A stretch of DNA of 64,000 bases from JAJDXO01 sp965221855 (lineage in GTDB: Bacteria; Pseudomonadota; Alphaproteobacteria; Rhodospirillales; UBA2165). The position numbers were made by a program, and so were the translations under genes. Shown here piece after piece: positions 46,758 through 55,449 of this stretch (position 1 is its first letter; every line of letters begins with the position of its first letter). The stretch lies in the NCBI GenBank assembly GCA_965221855.1, contig CBDCSV010000008.1, positions 62,001 through 126,000 of the forward strand, in the 5' to 3' direction. The notes under the pieces are model-generated. The model was not told the DNA's origin. It did no database searches and worked only from the letters and a program-made list of their open reading frames with translations.

Positions 46758-47555
46758 ATGCAGGGCAGGGTTCTGATCGTAGCCGGGTCGGACTCCGGCG
46801 GCGGCGCGGGCATCCAGGCCGACATCAAGGCGGTCACCGCCCTCGGCGGCTATGCGGCGACGGCAATTACCGCGCTCACCGCCCAGAACACCCAAGGCGT
46901 CTTTGGCATCTACGACGTGCCCGTCGAGTTCATCACCCGACAGATGGAACTGGTGCTCGACGATATCGGCGCCGACTGCATCAAGTTCGGCATGCTCAGC
47001 CAGCCGGAGGTCATCGAGGCGGCCGCGGGCGTCCTGGATGCAAAGGCCGCCGGCATCCCCGTGGTCCTCGATCCGGTGATGATCGCCAAGGGCGGCGCGA
47101 AACTCCTGGCGCCGGAGGCGGTCGAGATATTGAAGTCCGTCCTGGTGCCGCGCGCCGCGGTGATCACGCCGAACCTGCCGGAAGCGGAGAGCCTCGCCGG
47201 ACACGCCGAAGGCGGTTTGGAGGGCGCCGAGGCGCTGGCGCGGGATTTGCTCGCCCTGGGCCCGAAGGCGGTGCTGCTGAAAGGCGGCCACCGGGACGGC
47301 GGCGAAGTCGTGGATCTGCTGGTCTCGGGCGATGGCGTGGCCCGTTTCGCCGGCCCGCGGATCGACACGCCCAACACCCACGGAACCGGCTGCACCCTTG
47401 CCTCGGCGATCGCCGCGGGCATCGCGCAAGGACTGGACCTGGAGGCGGCTGTCGCCCGCGCCCGCGACTACGTCATCAAGGCGATCAGAACCGCACCCGG
47501 TTTCGGCTCGGGCCACGGCCCCCTCAATCACGGGCATACGGTAGGCGCCGGCTGA
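46758..47555 (+). CDS. thiD: hydroxymethylpyrimidine/phosphomethylpyrimidine kinase
   Basis: A 265-residue ribokinase-fold kinase of thiamine synthesis. Motifs are VAGSDSGGGAGIQADIKAV, ALTAQNTQGV, VLDPVMIAKGG and THGTGCTLASAIAAG. The ATG at 46758 lies ten bases after glmM; the longer frame from 46686 overlaps glmM and is rejected. No TPP riboswitch was seen. Confidence 0.95.
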   Translation: MQGRVLIVAGSDSGGGAGIQADIKAVTALGGYAATAITALTAQNTQGVFGIYDVPVEFITRQMELVLDDIGADCIKFGMLSQPEVIEAAAGVLDAKAAGIPVVLDPVMIAKGGAKLLAPEAVEILKSVLVPRAAVITPNLPEAESLAGHAEGGLEGAEALARDLLALGPKAVLLKGGHRDGGEVVDLLVSGDGVARFAGPRIDTPNTHGTGCTLASAIAAGIAQGLDLEAAVARARDYVIKAIRTAPGFGSGHGPLNHGHTVGAG

Positions 47556-47632
47556 CCGGCCGGCGGCGGCATGTTGTCCCGGGACAATAAAAGCGTTGAA
47601 AACCTCCCGGGCGTCTTCGAAGCTACGGGCCC

Positions 47633-48589
47633 ATGGATACCGCGAGCCTGAGCGAACTGGAGGCGGCGCAAGAGACCGTCTACCGGTATATGAAACCGAC
47701 GCCGGAACTTCATTGGCCGCTGCTGTCGGCGCGCGCCGGGTGCGAGGTCTGGGTCAAGCATGAGAACCACACGCCCATCGGCGCCTTCAAGGTGCGGGGC
47801 GGGCTGGTCTATCTCGACGACTTCGCCAGGCGCCACAACGGCGCCCGGGGAATCGTCTCGGCGACGCGCGGCAATCACGGGCAAAGCCTGGCCTACGCCT
47901 GCGGACACGCGGGGGTGCCGCTGACCATCCTGGTGCCCCACGGCAACAACCCGGAAAAGAACGCCGCAATGCGGGCGATGGGCGCCGACCTCGTCGAGCA
48001 CGGCAGCGACTTCCAGGAGGCCCGGGAGCGCGCGGGCGATCTCGCGGGAGAACGGGACCTCCACATGATCGGCCCGTTTCACCCCCTGCTGATGCGGGGC
48101 GTCGGCACGTACGCGCTGGAATTCCTCCGCGCCCGCGGCGATCTGGATACGATCTATGTGCCCATCGGCATGGGGTCGGGGATCTGCGGCATGATTTCGG
48201 CCCGTGACGCACTGGGTCTCAAGAGCAAGATCGTCGGGGTGGTGGCGGAGAACGCGCCGTCCTACGCCCTGTCCTTCGATCGGGAAAGGCCGGTCTCCAC
48301 CAACACCGCCGACACCATCGCCGACGGGCTTGCCTGCCGGGTCCCGGACGGGACGGCGCTCGGGATCATCCTGGCGGGCGCGGAGCGGGTGGTGACCGTA
48401 TCCGAGGATGAAATCCGGGCGGCGATGAAAGTCTATTTCACCGATACCCACAATCTGGCGGAAGGGGCCGCCGCCGCGCCGCTGGCCGCGCTGCTGAAGG
48501 AAAAAGAGCGGATGGCCGGCCGGAAAGTGGGGCTGGTGCACTCCGGCGGCAACGTTGACGCGGACCTGCTGAAGTCCGTGCTGGCATGA
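47633..48589 (+). CDS. PLP-dependent threonine-dehydratase-like ammonia-lyase
   Basis: A 318-residue fold-type II PLP enzyme. Lys53 in PIGAFKVRGGLVYL would bind PLP, with the glycine loop PIGMGSGICGMIS and RGNHGQSLAYA. It resembles the threonine / hydroxy-amino-acid dehydratases annotated near ectoine or hydroxyaspartate genes. It is followed by AlaX (10 bases) and a malate/tartrate-type dehydrogenase, so it may release ammonia from a beta-hydroxy amino acid and deliver a keto acid. No ACT regulatory domain, so it is probably not biosynthetic IlvA. Confidence 0.85.
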   Translation: MDTASLSELEAAQETVYRYMKPTPELHWPLLSARAGCEVWVKHENHTPIGAFKVRGGLVYLDDFARRHNGARGIVSATRGNHGQSLAYACGHAGVPLTILVPHGNNPEKNAAMRAMGADLVEHGSDFQEARERAGDLAGERDLHMIGPFHPLLMRGVGTYALEFLRARGDLDTIYVPIGMGSGICGMISARDALGLKSKIVGVVAENAPSYALSFDRERPVSTNTADTIADGLACRVPDGTALGIILAGAERVVTVSEDEIRAAMKVYFTDTHNLAEGAAAAPLAALLKEKERMAGRKVGLVHSGGNVDADLLKSVLA

Positions 48590-48599
48590 GGAAACCGAC

Positions 48600-49316
48600 A
48601 TGACCGATGAACTCTTCCGAAGGGATTCCTACCTCAAATCGTGCGAGGCCGCCGTGACCGGCGTCTCCGAACAAGGCGTGGTGCTCGACCGCACGGTTTT
48701 CTACCCCGTCGGGGGCGGGCAGCCCGGCGACCGGGGGACCCTCACGCTGGCCGACGGGTCGGCGCTGGAGGTGGTGGATACCTACAAGGACCGGGAGACG
48801 GGGGACCACGTTCATGTCCTGGCCGAAGGCGTTTCGGCTCCGGAAGCCGGCGCCGCGCTTACCGCCGAGATCGACTGGGACCGGCGGCACCGGCTGATGC
48901 GCATGCACACCGCGCTCCACCTGCTCTGCGCCGTGGTCGACGGCGGCGTCACCGGCGGCCAGGTCGGCGAGGAGAAGAGCCGGCTCGATTTCGATCTGCC
49001 CGACACGTCCCTCGACAAGGAGCACATCGAGGCCGAACTCAACCGTCTGATCGGCGAAAACCATCCCGTCGGCTTCTCGTCCGTCACCGATGACGAACTC
49101 GATGCCCGGCCCGAACTGGTCCGCACCATGTCGGTCAAGCCGCCGAGCGGCCAGGGGAGCGTCCGGGTGATCGACATCGACGGGGTTGACCTGCAGCCCT
49201 GCGGCGGTACCCATGTACGGGAGACGGGCGAAATCGGCCGGGTGCGGGTCGGCAAGATCGAAAACAAGGGCAAGCACAACCGGCGGATCAACGTCCATCT
49301 CGACGACGGGACCTGA
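48600..49316 (+). CDS. alanyl-tRNA editing protein AlaX
   Basis: A 238-residue free-standing editing domain that deacylates mischarged tRNA-Ala. Zinc ligands are HTALHLL (H-x3-H) and CGGTHV, and the N-terminal domain carries YPVGGGQPGDRGT, making it the AlaX-M type. Placement with amino-acid-degrading enzymes is recurrent, but its role in the set is unclear. Confidence 0.9.
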   Translation: MTDELFRRDSYLKSCEAAVTGVSEQGVVLDRTVFYPVGGGQPGDRGTLTLADGSALEVVDTYKDRETGDHVHVLAEGVSAPEAGAALTAEIDWDRRHRLMRMHTALHLLCAVVDGGVTGGQVGEEKSRLDFDLPDTSLDKEHIEAELNRLIGENHPVGFSSVTDDELDARPELVRTMSVKPPSGQGSVRVIDIDGVDLQPCGGTHVRETGEIGRVRVGKIENKGKHNRRINVHLDDGT

Positions 49317-49331
49317 TTTGCGCGGGGGCAG

Positions 49332-50390
49332 ATGGCAGCGTACAAGATCGCCGTGATTCCGGGCGACGGGATCGGCGCCGAGGTGATGCCGGAGGGGATC
49401 CGGGTGCTGGAAGCCGCGGGACGCGCCCACGGCGTCGAGTTTTCGTGGGACGAACTCGACTGGAGCTGCGAGCGCTACCACAAGACCGGCGCCATGATGC
49501 CCGGCGACGGGCTCGCCTCGATCCGCGAACATGACGCGGTCTACCTCGGCGCCGTCGGGTTTCCGGGCGTACCCGATCACGTTTCCCTTTGGGGCCTGCT
49601 GATCCCCATCCGCCGCGACTTCCGGCAGTATGTCAATTTGCGCCCGGTGCGGCTGTTCGAAGGGGTGCCGTCGCCCCTTGCCGGCCGCTCGGCGGGCGAC
49701 ATCGACATGATGGTGGTGCGCGAGAACAACGAGGGGGAATATTCGGAGATCGGCGGCAGGCTCTATGCCGATACCGACGACGAGACGGTGACCCAGCTGA
49801 CCGTATTCACCCGCCGCGGCGTCGACCGCATTCTCGAATTCGCCTTCGAGCTGGCCTCCCGCCGGCCCGCCAGACACCTGACGTCGGCCACCAAGTCCAA
49901 CGGCATCATCCACACCATGCCCTATTGGGACGAGCGGGTGGAGGCCATGGCCGGCAAATATCCCGATATCGAGGTGGACAAGTTCCATATCGATATCCTG
50001 ACCGCCCATTTCGTCCGCAATCCCCATTGGTTCGACGTGGTTGTGGGCTCCAACCTGTTCGGTGATATCCTTTCCGATCTCGGTCCGGCGACGACGGGCA
50101 CCATCGGCATCGCGCCGTCGGCCAACCTGAACCCGGAGAAGGAGTTCCCCTCCATGTTCGAGCCCGTCCACGGATCGGCCCCCGACATCGCCGGGCAAAA
50201 CATCGCCAATCCCATCGGCATGATCTGGTCCGGCGCCATGATGCTCGATCACCTGGGCCATGAGGACGCCGGCCGGGCCGTGGTCGGGGCGATCGAAAAG
50301 GTGCTGGCGGACGGCTCCTGCCTGACCCCGGATATGGGCGGCTCGGCGAGCACGCAAGAGCTTGGCCGCGCGGTGGAGGAGGCACTCTAG
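49332..50390 (+). CDS. tartrate / D-malate dehydrogenase family (isopropylmalate-dehydrogenase-like)
   Basis: A 352-residue decarboxylating beta-hydroxyacid dehydrogenase. It contains IAVIPGDGIGAEVMPEG, YVNLRPVRLFEGVPSPL, MMVVRENNEGEYSEIGG, VGSNLFGDILSDLGPA and EPVHGSAPDIAGQNIANPIG. The loop LWGLLIPIRRDFRQY matches TtuC/DmlA-type enzymes better than LeuB. It starts 15 bases after alaX and is followed two bases later by the anion permease. Confidence 0.88.
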   Translation: MAAYKIAVIPGDGIGAEVMPEGIRVLEAAGRAHGVEFSWDELDWSCERYHKTGAMMPGDGLASIREHDAVYLGAVGFPGVPDHVSLWGLLIPIRRDFRQYVNLRPVRLFEGVPSPLAGRSAGDIDMMVVRENNEGEYSEIGGRLYADTDDETVTQLTVFTRRGVDRILEFAFELASRRPARHLTSATKSNGIIHTMPYWDERVEAMAGKYPDIEVDKFHIDILTAHFVRNPHWFDVVVGSNLFGDILSDLGPATTGTIGIAPSANLNPEKEFPSMFEPVHGSAPDIAGQNIANPIGMIWSGAMMLDHLGHEDAGRAVVGAIEKVLADGSCLTPDMGGSASTQELGRAVEEAL

Positions 50391-50392
50391 CC

Positions 50393-52243
50393 GTGGAAGC
50401 GGGCGCCGCGGCCTCCGGCACCCTCTCCATGTGGGTGACCTTCGCCCTCATTGCGGCGGCGCTCACCCTCTACGCCATCGAGAAGATCGCCATCGAGGTG
50501 ACGTCCATCGGGCTGTTGGCGGTGATCGCCGTCTATTTCCAGTTCTTCCCCATCGTCGGGGCCGACGGCGCCAACGTGCTCGACGCCGAGCGGGTGATCC
50601 AGGGCTTCTCCAACTCGGCCCTGATCACCGTGCTGGCGCTGCTGGTGGTGGGGCAGGGGATGGTGCGGGCCGGGGTCCTCGACCGGGGCGCGCAACTGGT
50701 GATGTCCCTGGGCGGCGGCCTCAAATGGCCGACCATCGTCATGACGCTGCTGGTGGTGCTGCTGGTCTCCGGTTTCCTGAACAACATCCCCGTGGTGGTG
50801 ATCTGCATCCCGATCATGGAGGCGGTGGCCGGCCGGTTCGCGGTATCGCCTTCCAAGGTCATGATGCCGCTGTCATTCGCCGCGGTGCTCGGCGGCATGA
50901 CCACGCTGATCGGGTCGGGGACCAACCTTCTGGTCTCGGGCGCCATGGACGAGCTCGGCGAAACCCCGTTCTCGTTCTTCCAATTCACCGTGCCGGGCTT
51001 GGTGCTGGCCGCCGCCGGCCTGATTTTCGTCGTGCTGGTGGTGCCGCGGCTGCTCCCGGACCGGGCGTCCTACGCCAGCCAATTGGTCGAGGGCGAGGGG
51101 CGCCAGTTCCTGGCCGAGCTGACCATCGCCGAAGGTTCCGAACTCGTGGGCCTCAAATCGCGGGGCGGCATCTTCGGGGCGTACGGGGACATGACGCTCC
51201 GGATGATCCAGCGGGGCGAAGAGGCGATCATGCCGCCCTTCGAAGACGTCACCCTGCAGGTGGGCGATGTACTGGTGGTGGCGGCGACCCGCAAGGCCCT
51301 CGAGGAAGCCGTCGCCCACGACCCGCATCTGCTGATTCCCGACCTCAAGGACGGCCGGGAGACCGAGGGCGCGCCCTGGACCATGGGCGACCGGGTGCTC
51401 GCCGAGGTGATGGTGGCGCCGGCCTCGCGGATGAACGGCTATACCCTCCGCCAGATCGGTTTCCGGCACAAATACCGCACGGTGGTTCTGGCCATCCAGC
51501 GCCAGGCCCGGATGCTGCGCACGCCGGTGACCGAAATCCGCCTCGAAGAGGGCGATGTGCTGCTGGTGCAGGGGCAGCCCGAGGATATCGCGCGGCTCCG
51601 GGCCAACCGGGACGTGGTCCTCCTCGAATGGTCGCAGGCCGAACTGCCGGCGCTGGATCACGCCCGCCGGGCCACCCTGATCTTCGCCGGGGTCGTGTTT
51701 TGCGCGGCGACGGGCCTGCTGCCGGTGGTCATCGCGGCGTTGGGGGGCGCCGTCGCCATGGTGGCGCTGGGCGTCCTCTCGATTCAGCACGCGTTGCGGT
51801 CGCTGGATACCAAGATCTTCACCATGATCCCGGCGGCGCTGGCCATGGGGCTGGCCATGCAGGAGACGGGCGGCGCGGCCTACCTCGCGCAAAACATGAT
51901 CGACGCCCTGTTCGGCGCGCCGCCATGGGTGGTGCTGTCGGCCTTTTTCCTCCTCGTGGCGGCGCTGTCCAACGTCATTTCCGCCAAGGCGGCGGCGGTG
52001 CTGTTTACGCCCATCGCCGTCGGCGTCGCGCGGGAGCTGGGCGTCCCCGTCGAGGCCTTCGCCGTCGCCGTGGTGTTCGCCGCCAACTGCGCCGTCGCGA
52101 CGCCCATCGGCTACCAGACCAGCCTGCTGGTGATGGGGCCCGGGCACTATACCTTCGCCGATTTCGCCCGCGCCGGGGTGCCGCTGGTCGTCGTATTGTG
52201 GCTTGCATTCACCCTGTTCGCGCCGTGGTATTACGGCATCTGA
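50393..52243 (+). CDS. SLC13/DASS-family anion permease with two TrkA-C domains
   Basis: A 616-residue inner-membrane transporter starting at GTG two bases after the preceding stop. About 10 transmembrane segments are split by a cytoplasmic insert (residues about 230-420) holding two RCK_C-type domains (AELTIAEGSELVG, VMVAPASRMNGYTLRQ with LEEGDVLLVQGQ). Membrane motifs LVVLLVSGFLNNIPVVVI and GGMTTLIGSGTNLLVSG are characteristic, with NCAVATPIGYQTSLLVMGPG at the end. Dicarboxylate, tartrate or sulfate transport is likely; the neighbouring dehydrogenase favours an organic acid. Confidence 0.9.
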   Translation: MEAGAAASGTLSMWVTFALIAAALTLYAIEKIAIEVTSIGLLAVIAVYFQFFPIVGADGANVLDAERVIQGFSNSALITVLALLVVGQGMVRAGVLDRGAQLVMSLGGGLKWPTIVMTLLVVLLVSGFLNNIPVVVICIPIMEAVAGRFAVSPSKVMMPLSFAAVLGGMTTLIGSGTNLLVSGAMDELGETPFSFFQFTVPGLVLAAAGLIFVVLVVPRLLPDRASYASQLVEGEGRQFLAELTIAEGSELVGLKSRGGIFGAYGDMTLRMIQRGEEAIMPPFEDVTLQVGDVLVVAATRKALEEAVAHDPHLLIPDLKDGRETEGAPWTMGDRVLAEVMVAPASRMNGYTLRQIGFRHKYRTVVLAIQRQARMLRTPVTEIRLEEGDVLLVQGQPEDIARLRANRDVVLLEWSQAELPALDHARRATLIFAGVVFCAATGLLPVVIAALGGAVAMVALGVLSIQHALRSLDTKIFTMIPAALAMGLAMQETGGAAYLAQNMIDALFGAPPWVVLSAFFLLVAALSNVISAKAAAVLFTPIAVGVARELGVPVEAFAVAVVFAANCAVATPIGYQTSLLVMGPGHYTFADFARAGVPLVVVLWLAFTLFAPWYYGI

Positions 52244-52267
52244 TCTTCACCCGGGAAGGAACGGATC

Positions 52268-52882
52268 GTGGAACACCCGCTCGACAATCTGGACGGCCTG
52301 ACCGCCCATCAGGTGACCATGGAAATCGGCGAGCATCGGGGCGCGGCGGCGCTCAGGGTGCGGAAGCTCAGGGAGGTGACGGCGCCCGACGAGCCGACCT
52401 TCGTCATGCTGGATGGGCTTGCGTTCCGGGACGGCACCATCGACGTGGAGGTGGCGGGCGACGTGCTGCCCGATGCCGAAGGCGGCGCCCGCGGGTTCAT
52501 CGGCGTCGCGTTCCGGATCGCGCCGGACTGCTCGCGGTTCGAGAGCATGTATATTCGCCCGACCAACGGCCGCGCCGAGGTGCAGCTCCGGCGCAACCGG
52601 GCCGCCCAGTACTTTTCCTATCCCGACTACAAATTCGACCGGCTGCGCGCCGAGGCCGCGGGCGAGTACGAGGCCTATGTGGATTTGGCGCCGGCCGAAT
52701 GGACGTCGCTAAGGGTGGCCGTGTCGGGCGGGACCGCCAAGCTGTACGTCCACGGCGCCGATCAGCCGACCTTGTGGATCAACGATCTGAAGCTCGGCGG
52801 CGATGCGTCGGGCGCGGTGGGGCTCTACGTCGACAACGGAACCGACGGGTTTTTCCGCAACCTCGAGGTCACGCCCGCCTAA
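52268..52882 (+). CDS. concanavalin-like lectin/glucanase-fold protein, DUF1080-like
   Basis: A 204-residue cytosolic beta-sandwich protein beginning at GTG. Conserved runs are FRDGTIDVEVAGDVLP, RGFIGVAFRIAPD, MYIRPTNGRAEVQLRRN and YEAYVDLAPAEWTSLRVAV. Such proteins are common but uncharacterised, perhaps binding a glycan or small ligand. Last of the five-gene operon. Its final 26 bases belong to the left copy of a direct repeat, and the right copy at 55.2 kb retains a similar tail with a different stop. Confidence 0.75.
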   Translation: MEHPLDNLDGLTAHQVTMEIGEHRGAAALRVRKLREVTAPDEPTFVMLDGLAFRDGTIDVEVAGDVLPDAEGGARGFIGVAFRIAPDCSRFESMYIRPTNGRAEVQLRRNRAAQYFSYPDYKFDRLRAEAAGEYEAYVDLAPAEWTSLRVAVSGGTAKLYVHGADQPTLWINDLKLGGDASGAVGLYVDNGTDGFFRNLEVTPA

Positions 52883-53043
52883 GAACATAGCGGCGGCCCG
52901 AGCGGCCGTGCTTCATCGCCGGTCCGTGATCTTCGAACCCGAGATATTCGGCGTCGGCGCGGGTGTTCTCCGGCCGCAGGAACGCCGCCAGTTTGGGAAT
53001 CCCGGCTTCCTTCATGGCGTATTCGACCAGCGCCTCGCCGGCC
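52855..53043. repeat. left copy of the ~190-base direct repeat
   Basis: Matches 55244-55449 nearly base for base, except for two short indels (13 and 6 bases shorter here) and a handful of substitutions. It spans the end of the lectin-like gene and the 3' third of a leftward GNAT gene. The pair brackets about 2.2 kb carrying two genes. Confidence 0.9.
52883..53043 (-). pseudogene. GNAT acetyltransferase, C-terminal fragment
   Basis: On the minus strand this reads ALVEYAMKEAGIPKLAAF, then RPENTRADAEYLGFEDHG, the same sequence as the intact GNAT at 55258-55791 apart from an in-frame two-codon loss. The 5' two-thirds is absent beyond 53043. From there to 53256 I see no gene. Confidence 0.85.
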
Positions 53044-53256
53044 TATGTAGTCGCGCGCCGTTTCGTTTTCGGGGCAATCCCGCCGGGGAGAGGCCCGTGT
53101 AACAGCCGTTCCGCCTTCGGATAGGCGCCGGAAATCATTCGCTTGCCGCACTAACGATGGGTCCCGGAAAACGGGAGAATCAAATGCATTCGAATGAATG
53201 CCGTGTCGCCGCGCCGTCACGCAGCGAACGGTCAGCAAAAAAAGGACTAAAGAGCT

Positions 53257-53772
53257 ATGACAAAGATGACGACGAATGTCTTGGTTTTTGCATGCTGCGC
53301 GATGATCTCATCGGCTGCCTTCGCGCAAGGCGTACCCACCCTGGAAGAGGCGCTCAAGGACGCCGACCCGAATCGGGTCTCGGAACTGCAGAGCGGGCCG
53401 CAGAGCTCGCCGCTGTCGAATGCCGGCAGCGACATCGACCCTCAGCCTATCGTCCTGTCCGGCTTGGATGACGGCAATTTCACTCCCTCGGAGAGGGCCG
53501 ATCTGGTGGAGGCGCTGGAGATCATCAACGTCAACAGCGAGTACTTCAGCTTCGACATCGCGGCGGCCATGAATGAGGCCATCGAACGCGGCGATCTCAC
53601 CCCGGCGGATGCGGCGGAGACCATGCGCCTGTTCACGCTTCTCTCGCCGGAGGCGAAGGCCATCATTGGCGCAAACCCCGAGTTCAATGATAGCGATCCG
53701 AATTGGCTCGACCCCTTCACCCCGGCGGACCAAGCCATCATCTGCAAAATTCCCCACCTTAGCTGCAGCTGA
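53257..53772 (+). CDS. small secreted protein of unknown function
   Basis: A 171-residue protein with a Sec signal peptide (MTKMTTNVLVFACCAMISSA, cleavage after AFA before QGVPTLEEAL). The mature part is acidic and mostly helical by composition, with Cys residues close to the end (ICKIPHLSCS). The CC inside the leader might form a poor lipobox (VFAC), but AFA-Q is the better cleavage site. Upstream of the TPR-barrel gene on the same strand and inside the repeat-bounded cassette. Family unknown. Confidence 0.7.
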   Translation: MTKMTTNVLVFACCAMISSAAFAQGVPTLEEALKDADPNRVSELQSGPQSSPLSNAGSDIDPQPIVLSGLDDGNFTPSERADLVEALEIINVNSEYFSFDIAAAMNEAIERGDLTPADAAETMRLFTLLSPEAKAIIGANPEFNDSDPNWLDPFTPADQAIICKIPHLSCS

Positions 53773-53804
53773 GCCGCCGAGCCTGTTCCCGGCCGTTGCG
53801 AGTT

Positions 53805-53840
53805 GGACCCGCGCCTTCCTGAAAGGACGCGTGCGGGTCC
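53805..53840 (+). terminator. hairpin between the two cassette genes
   Basis: GGACCCGC (53805-53812) pairs with GCGGGTCC (53833-53840), with more pairs inside (TCCT/AGGA). No T run follows. It may end most transcripts of the small secreted gene or protect its 3' end. Confidence 0.5.
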
Positions 53841-53873
53841 GTTGGTCCCCAACGTACTTAAAGGTGAGTCTTG

Positions 53874-55241
53874 ATGTTCGTTTCTTTCGTGACGTCCCCC
53901 CGGGCGAGGCAGGGGGTAGTGCCATACGGTCTCCGAACCTTTAGCGTCGCCGCTTTCGCGGCGCTTCTGCTGTTGCTGGCGCCGGCGAATGCGGGCGCGG
54001 CGGAGTCGGAGGCGGACATCGCGGTCAGGCTGGCCAACTCGGGGGATGTCGAGGGCGCGGTCGAACGGCTCAACGCAATTCTGGTTGCCGACCCGCTTGA
54101 CCTCGAGGCCCGGTTTGTGCGCGCGAAGATCCTGGCGCTCAACGGCCGGGGCGCCGAGGTTCTCGGCGACCTGCGCATCCTGGAAACGCTCGGGCTTTCC
54201 GACGCCGACCGGGCCGAGGTCCGCCGGTTGATCCGGATTGCCGAAGGTGACGGCGGGAGGCTTTCCCAAACCGTCTTTCTGGAGTTGGGGCTGGGCTTTA
54301 CGGACAATGCCAACAATTGGCCGGCCGCGGGCAAGGCGACCAATCCCCGTGACGGCCGGGAGCTCACCACGATCCCGCCGTCGGTCTATGGCGGCTCCAA
54401 GGCCTACAGCGACACCACGTCGCACGCCAGGCTTGGCACCAGAGGGACCCTCCGCCTGGACGAGAGCGGCGCGACCAGCGGGTTCTACTCGCTGGTCCTC
54501 TCCGGGACCAGGGCAAGCCGGACGGTTGAATCCCAGGGCCGCACGACATCGGTTTCGACTGGGGTCAGGCATCGCCTGGGCAGGGTGATCGCTTCTTTCA
54601 AACTCTCCTTTTTAAATGCGGACCGCGTCAACAGATACGGCGAGTTGAACTTCCCGGTGACCACGGACGTGATCTCCCGGTCGGCGTCCGCCGGACTGGA
54701 CTACAGGCTGGGAGGCCGCAGCCTGCTGGGCTACAGGATCAGCCGCGGCCTTCAGGACCATTCCGGTCTCCGCGAAGCCGATAATTCGGACGCCGAGGTG
54801 CTGACCCACGGTCTGGCATGGTACTCCCGCATCGGAAGCGGCTCGTTCTACGCCGTACGCGCCATCCGGGCAACGTCCCGGGCGCGGCTGTCCACGGTCG
54901 CCGCTGCCCGCGCTGCCTCGGACCGGGACAGAACGGCATTGTCGGCCACCTACGGCGCCAAACTCAGCGACGCGCAGAGGCTGGAACTTGGGGCCTCCTA
55001 CAGCGTGACGGCGTTTCCCAGCCGGATGATTGCCGGATCGGGCGAGCGCAAGGACAAGACGCGCTTGATATCCGCGTTGTACGCCCTTGACCTCGGGAAG
55101 CTTCCGGGCCTCCGGGATCATCTTGACGGCTGGGAAGTGCAGCTGGGGGCCGCATATCGGGCCACGAGCTCGAACCAGCTGCTGGCCGAGGTCAGAAAGA
55201 GGACGGGGAGGCTGACGCTGAGGCGCGAGTGGTCGTTCTAG
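53874..55241 (+). CDS. TPR plus outer-membrane beta-barrel protein, Slam-like
   Basis: About 455 residues. A long N-terminus with a signal segment (SVAAFAALLLLLAPANAGA) precedes one or two TPR-like helical repeats (SGDVEGAVERLNAILVADPL, then EARFVRAKILAL). From residue 130 onward come alternating beta strands typical of an outer-membrane barrel, ending in aromatic Phe (REWSF). The barrel start LGLGFTDNANNWP recalls surface lipoprotein assembly modulators (Slam, DUF560), which pair with a small secreted or lipoprotein cargo. Here the 171-residue secreted protein upstream is the candidate. ATG 53874 follows AAGGTGA; a TTG at 53871 is the alternative. Confidence 0.7.
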   Translation: MFVSFVTSPRARQGVVPYGLRTFSVAAFAALLLLLAPANAGAAESEADIAVRLANSGDVEGAVERLNAILVADPLDLEARFVRAKILALNGRGAEVLGDLRILETLGLSDADRAEVRRLIRIAEGDGGRLSQTVFLELGLGFTDNANNWPAAGKATNPRDGRELTTIPPSVYGGSKAYSDTTSHARLGTRGTLRLDESGATSGFYSLVLSGTRASRTVESQGRTTSVSTGVRHRLGRVIASFKLSFLNADRVNRYGELNFPVTTDVISRSASAGLDYRLGGRSLLGYRISRGLQDHSGLREADNSDAEVLTHGLAWYSRIGSGSFYAVRAIRATSRARLSTVAAARAASDRDRTALSATYGAKLSDAQRLELGASYSVTAFPSRMIAGSGERKDKTRLISALYALDLGKLPGLRDHLDGWEVQLGAAYRATSSNQLLAEVRKRTGRLTLRREWSF

Positions 55242-55243
55242 AG

Positions 55244-55449
55244 CCGCAACCTCGAGGTCACGCCCGCCTCCTAGTCCCCGACAGAACATAGCGCCGGCCC
55301 GAGCGGCCGTGCTTCATCGCCGGTCCGTGATCCTCGAACCCGAGATATTCGGCGACGGCGACGGCGCGGGTGTTCTCCGGCCGCAGGAACGCCACCAGTT
55401 TGGGAATCCCGGCTTCCTTCATGGCGTATTCGACCAGCGCCTCGCTGGC
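55244..55449. repeat. right copy of the ~190-base direct repeat
   Basis: Begins CCGCAACCTCGAGGTCACGC, the same as the 3' end of the lectin-like gene at 52855. It still encodes RNLEVTPAS before a stop, then continues into the intact leftward GNAT gene. This copy lies in its original gene context, so the left copy or the intervening block was probably added. Confidence 0.9.

Noticed and set aside
50362..52890. 842-codon plus-strand frame over the SLC13 gene
   Set aside because: Arg/Gly/Ala-rich off-frame reading of the permease; the permease frame has transmembrane segments and conserved motifs.
53257..53340. Lipoprotein reading of the 171-residue secreted protein
   Set aside because: VFAC is a poor lipobox (Phe at -2) and a good signal-peptidase-I site AFA-Q follows the hydrophobic core.
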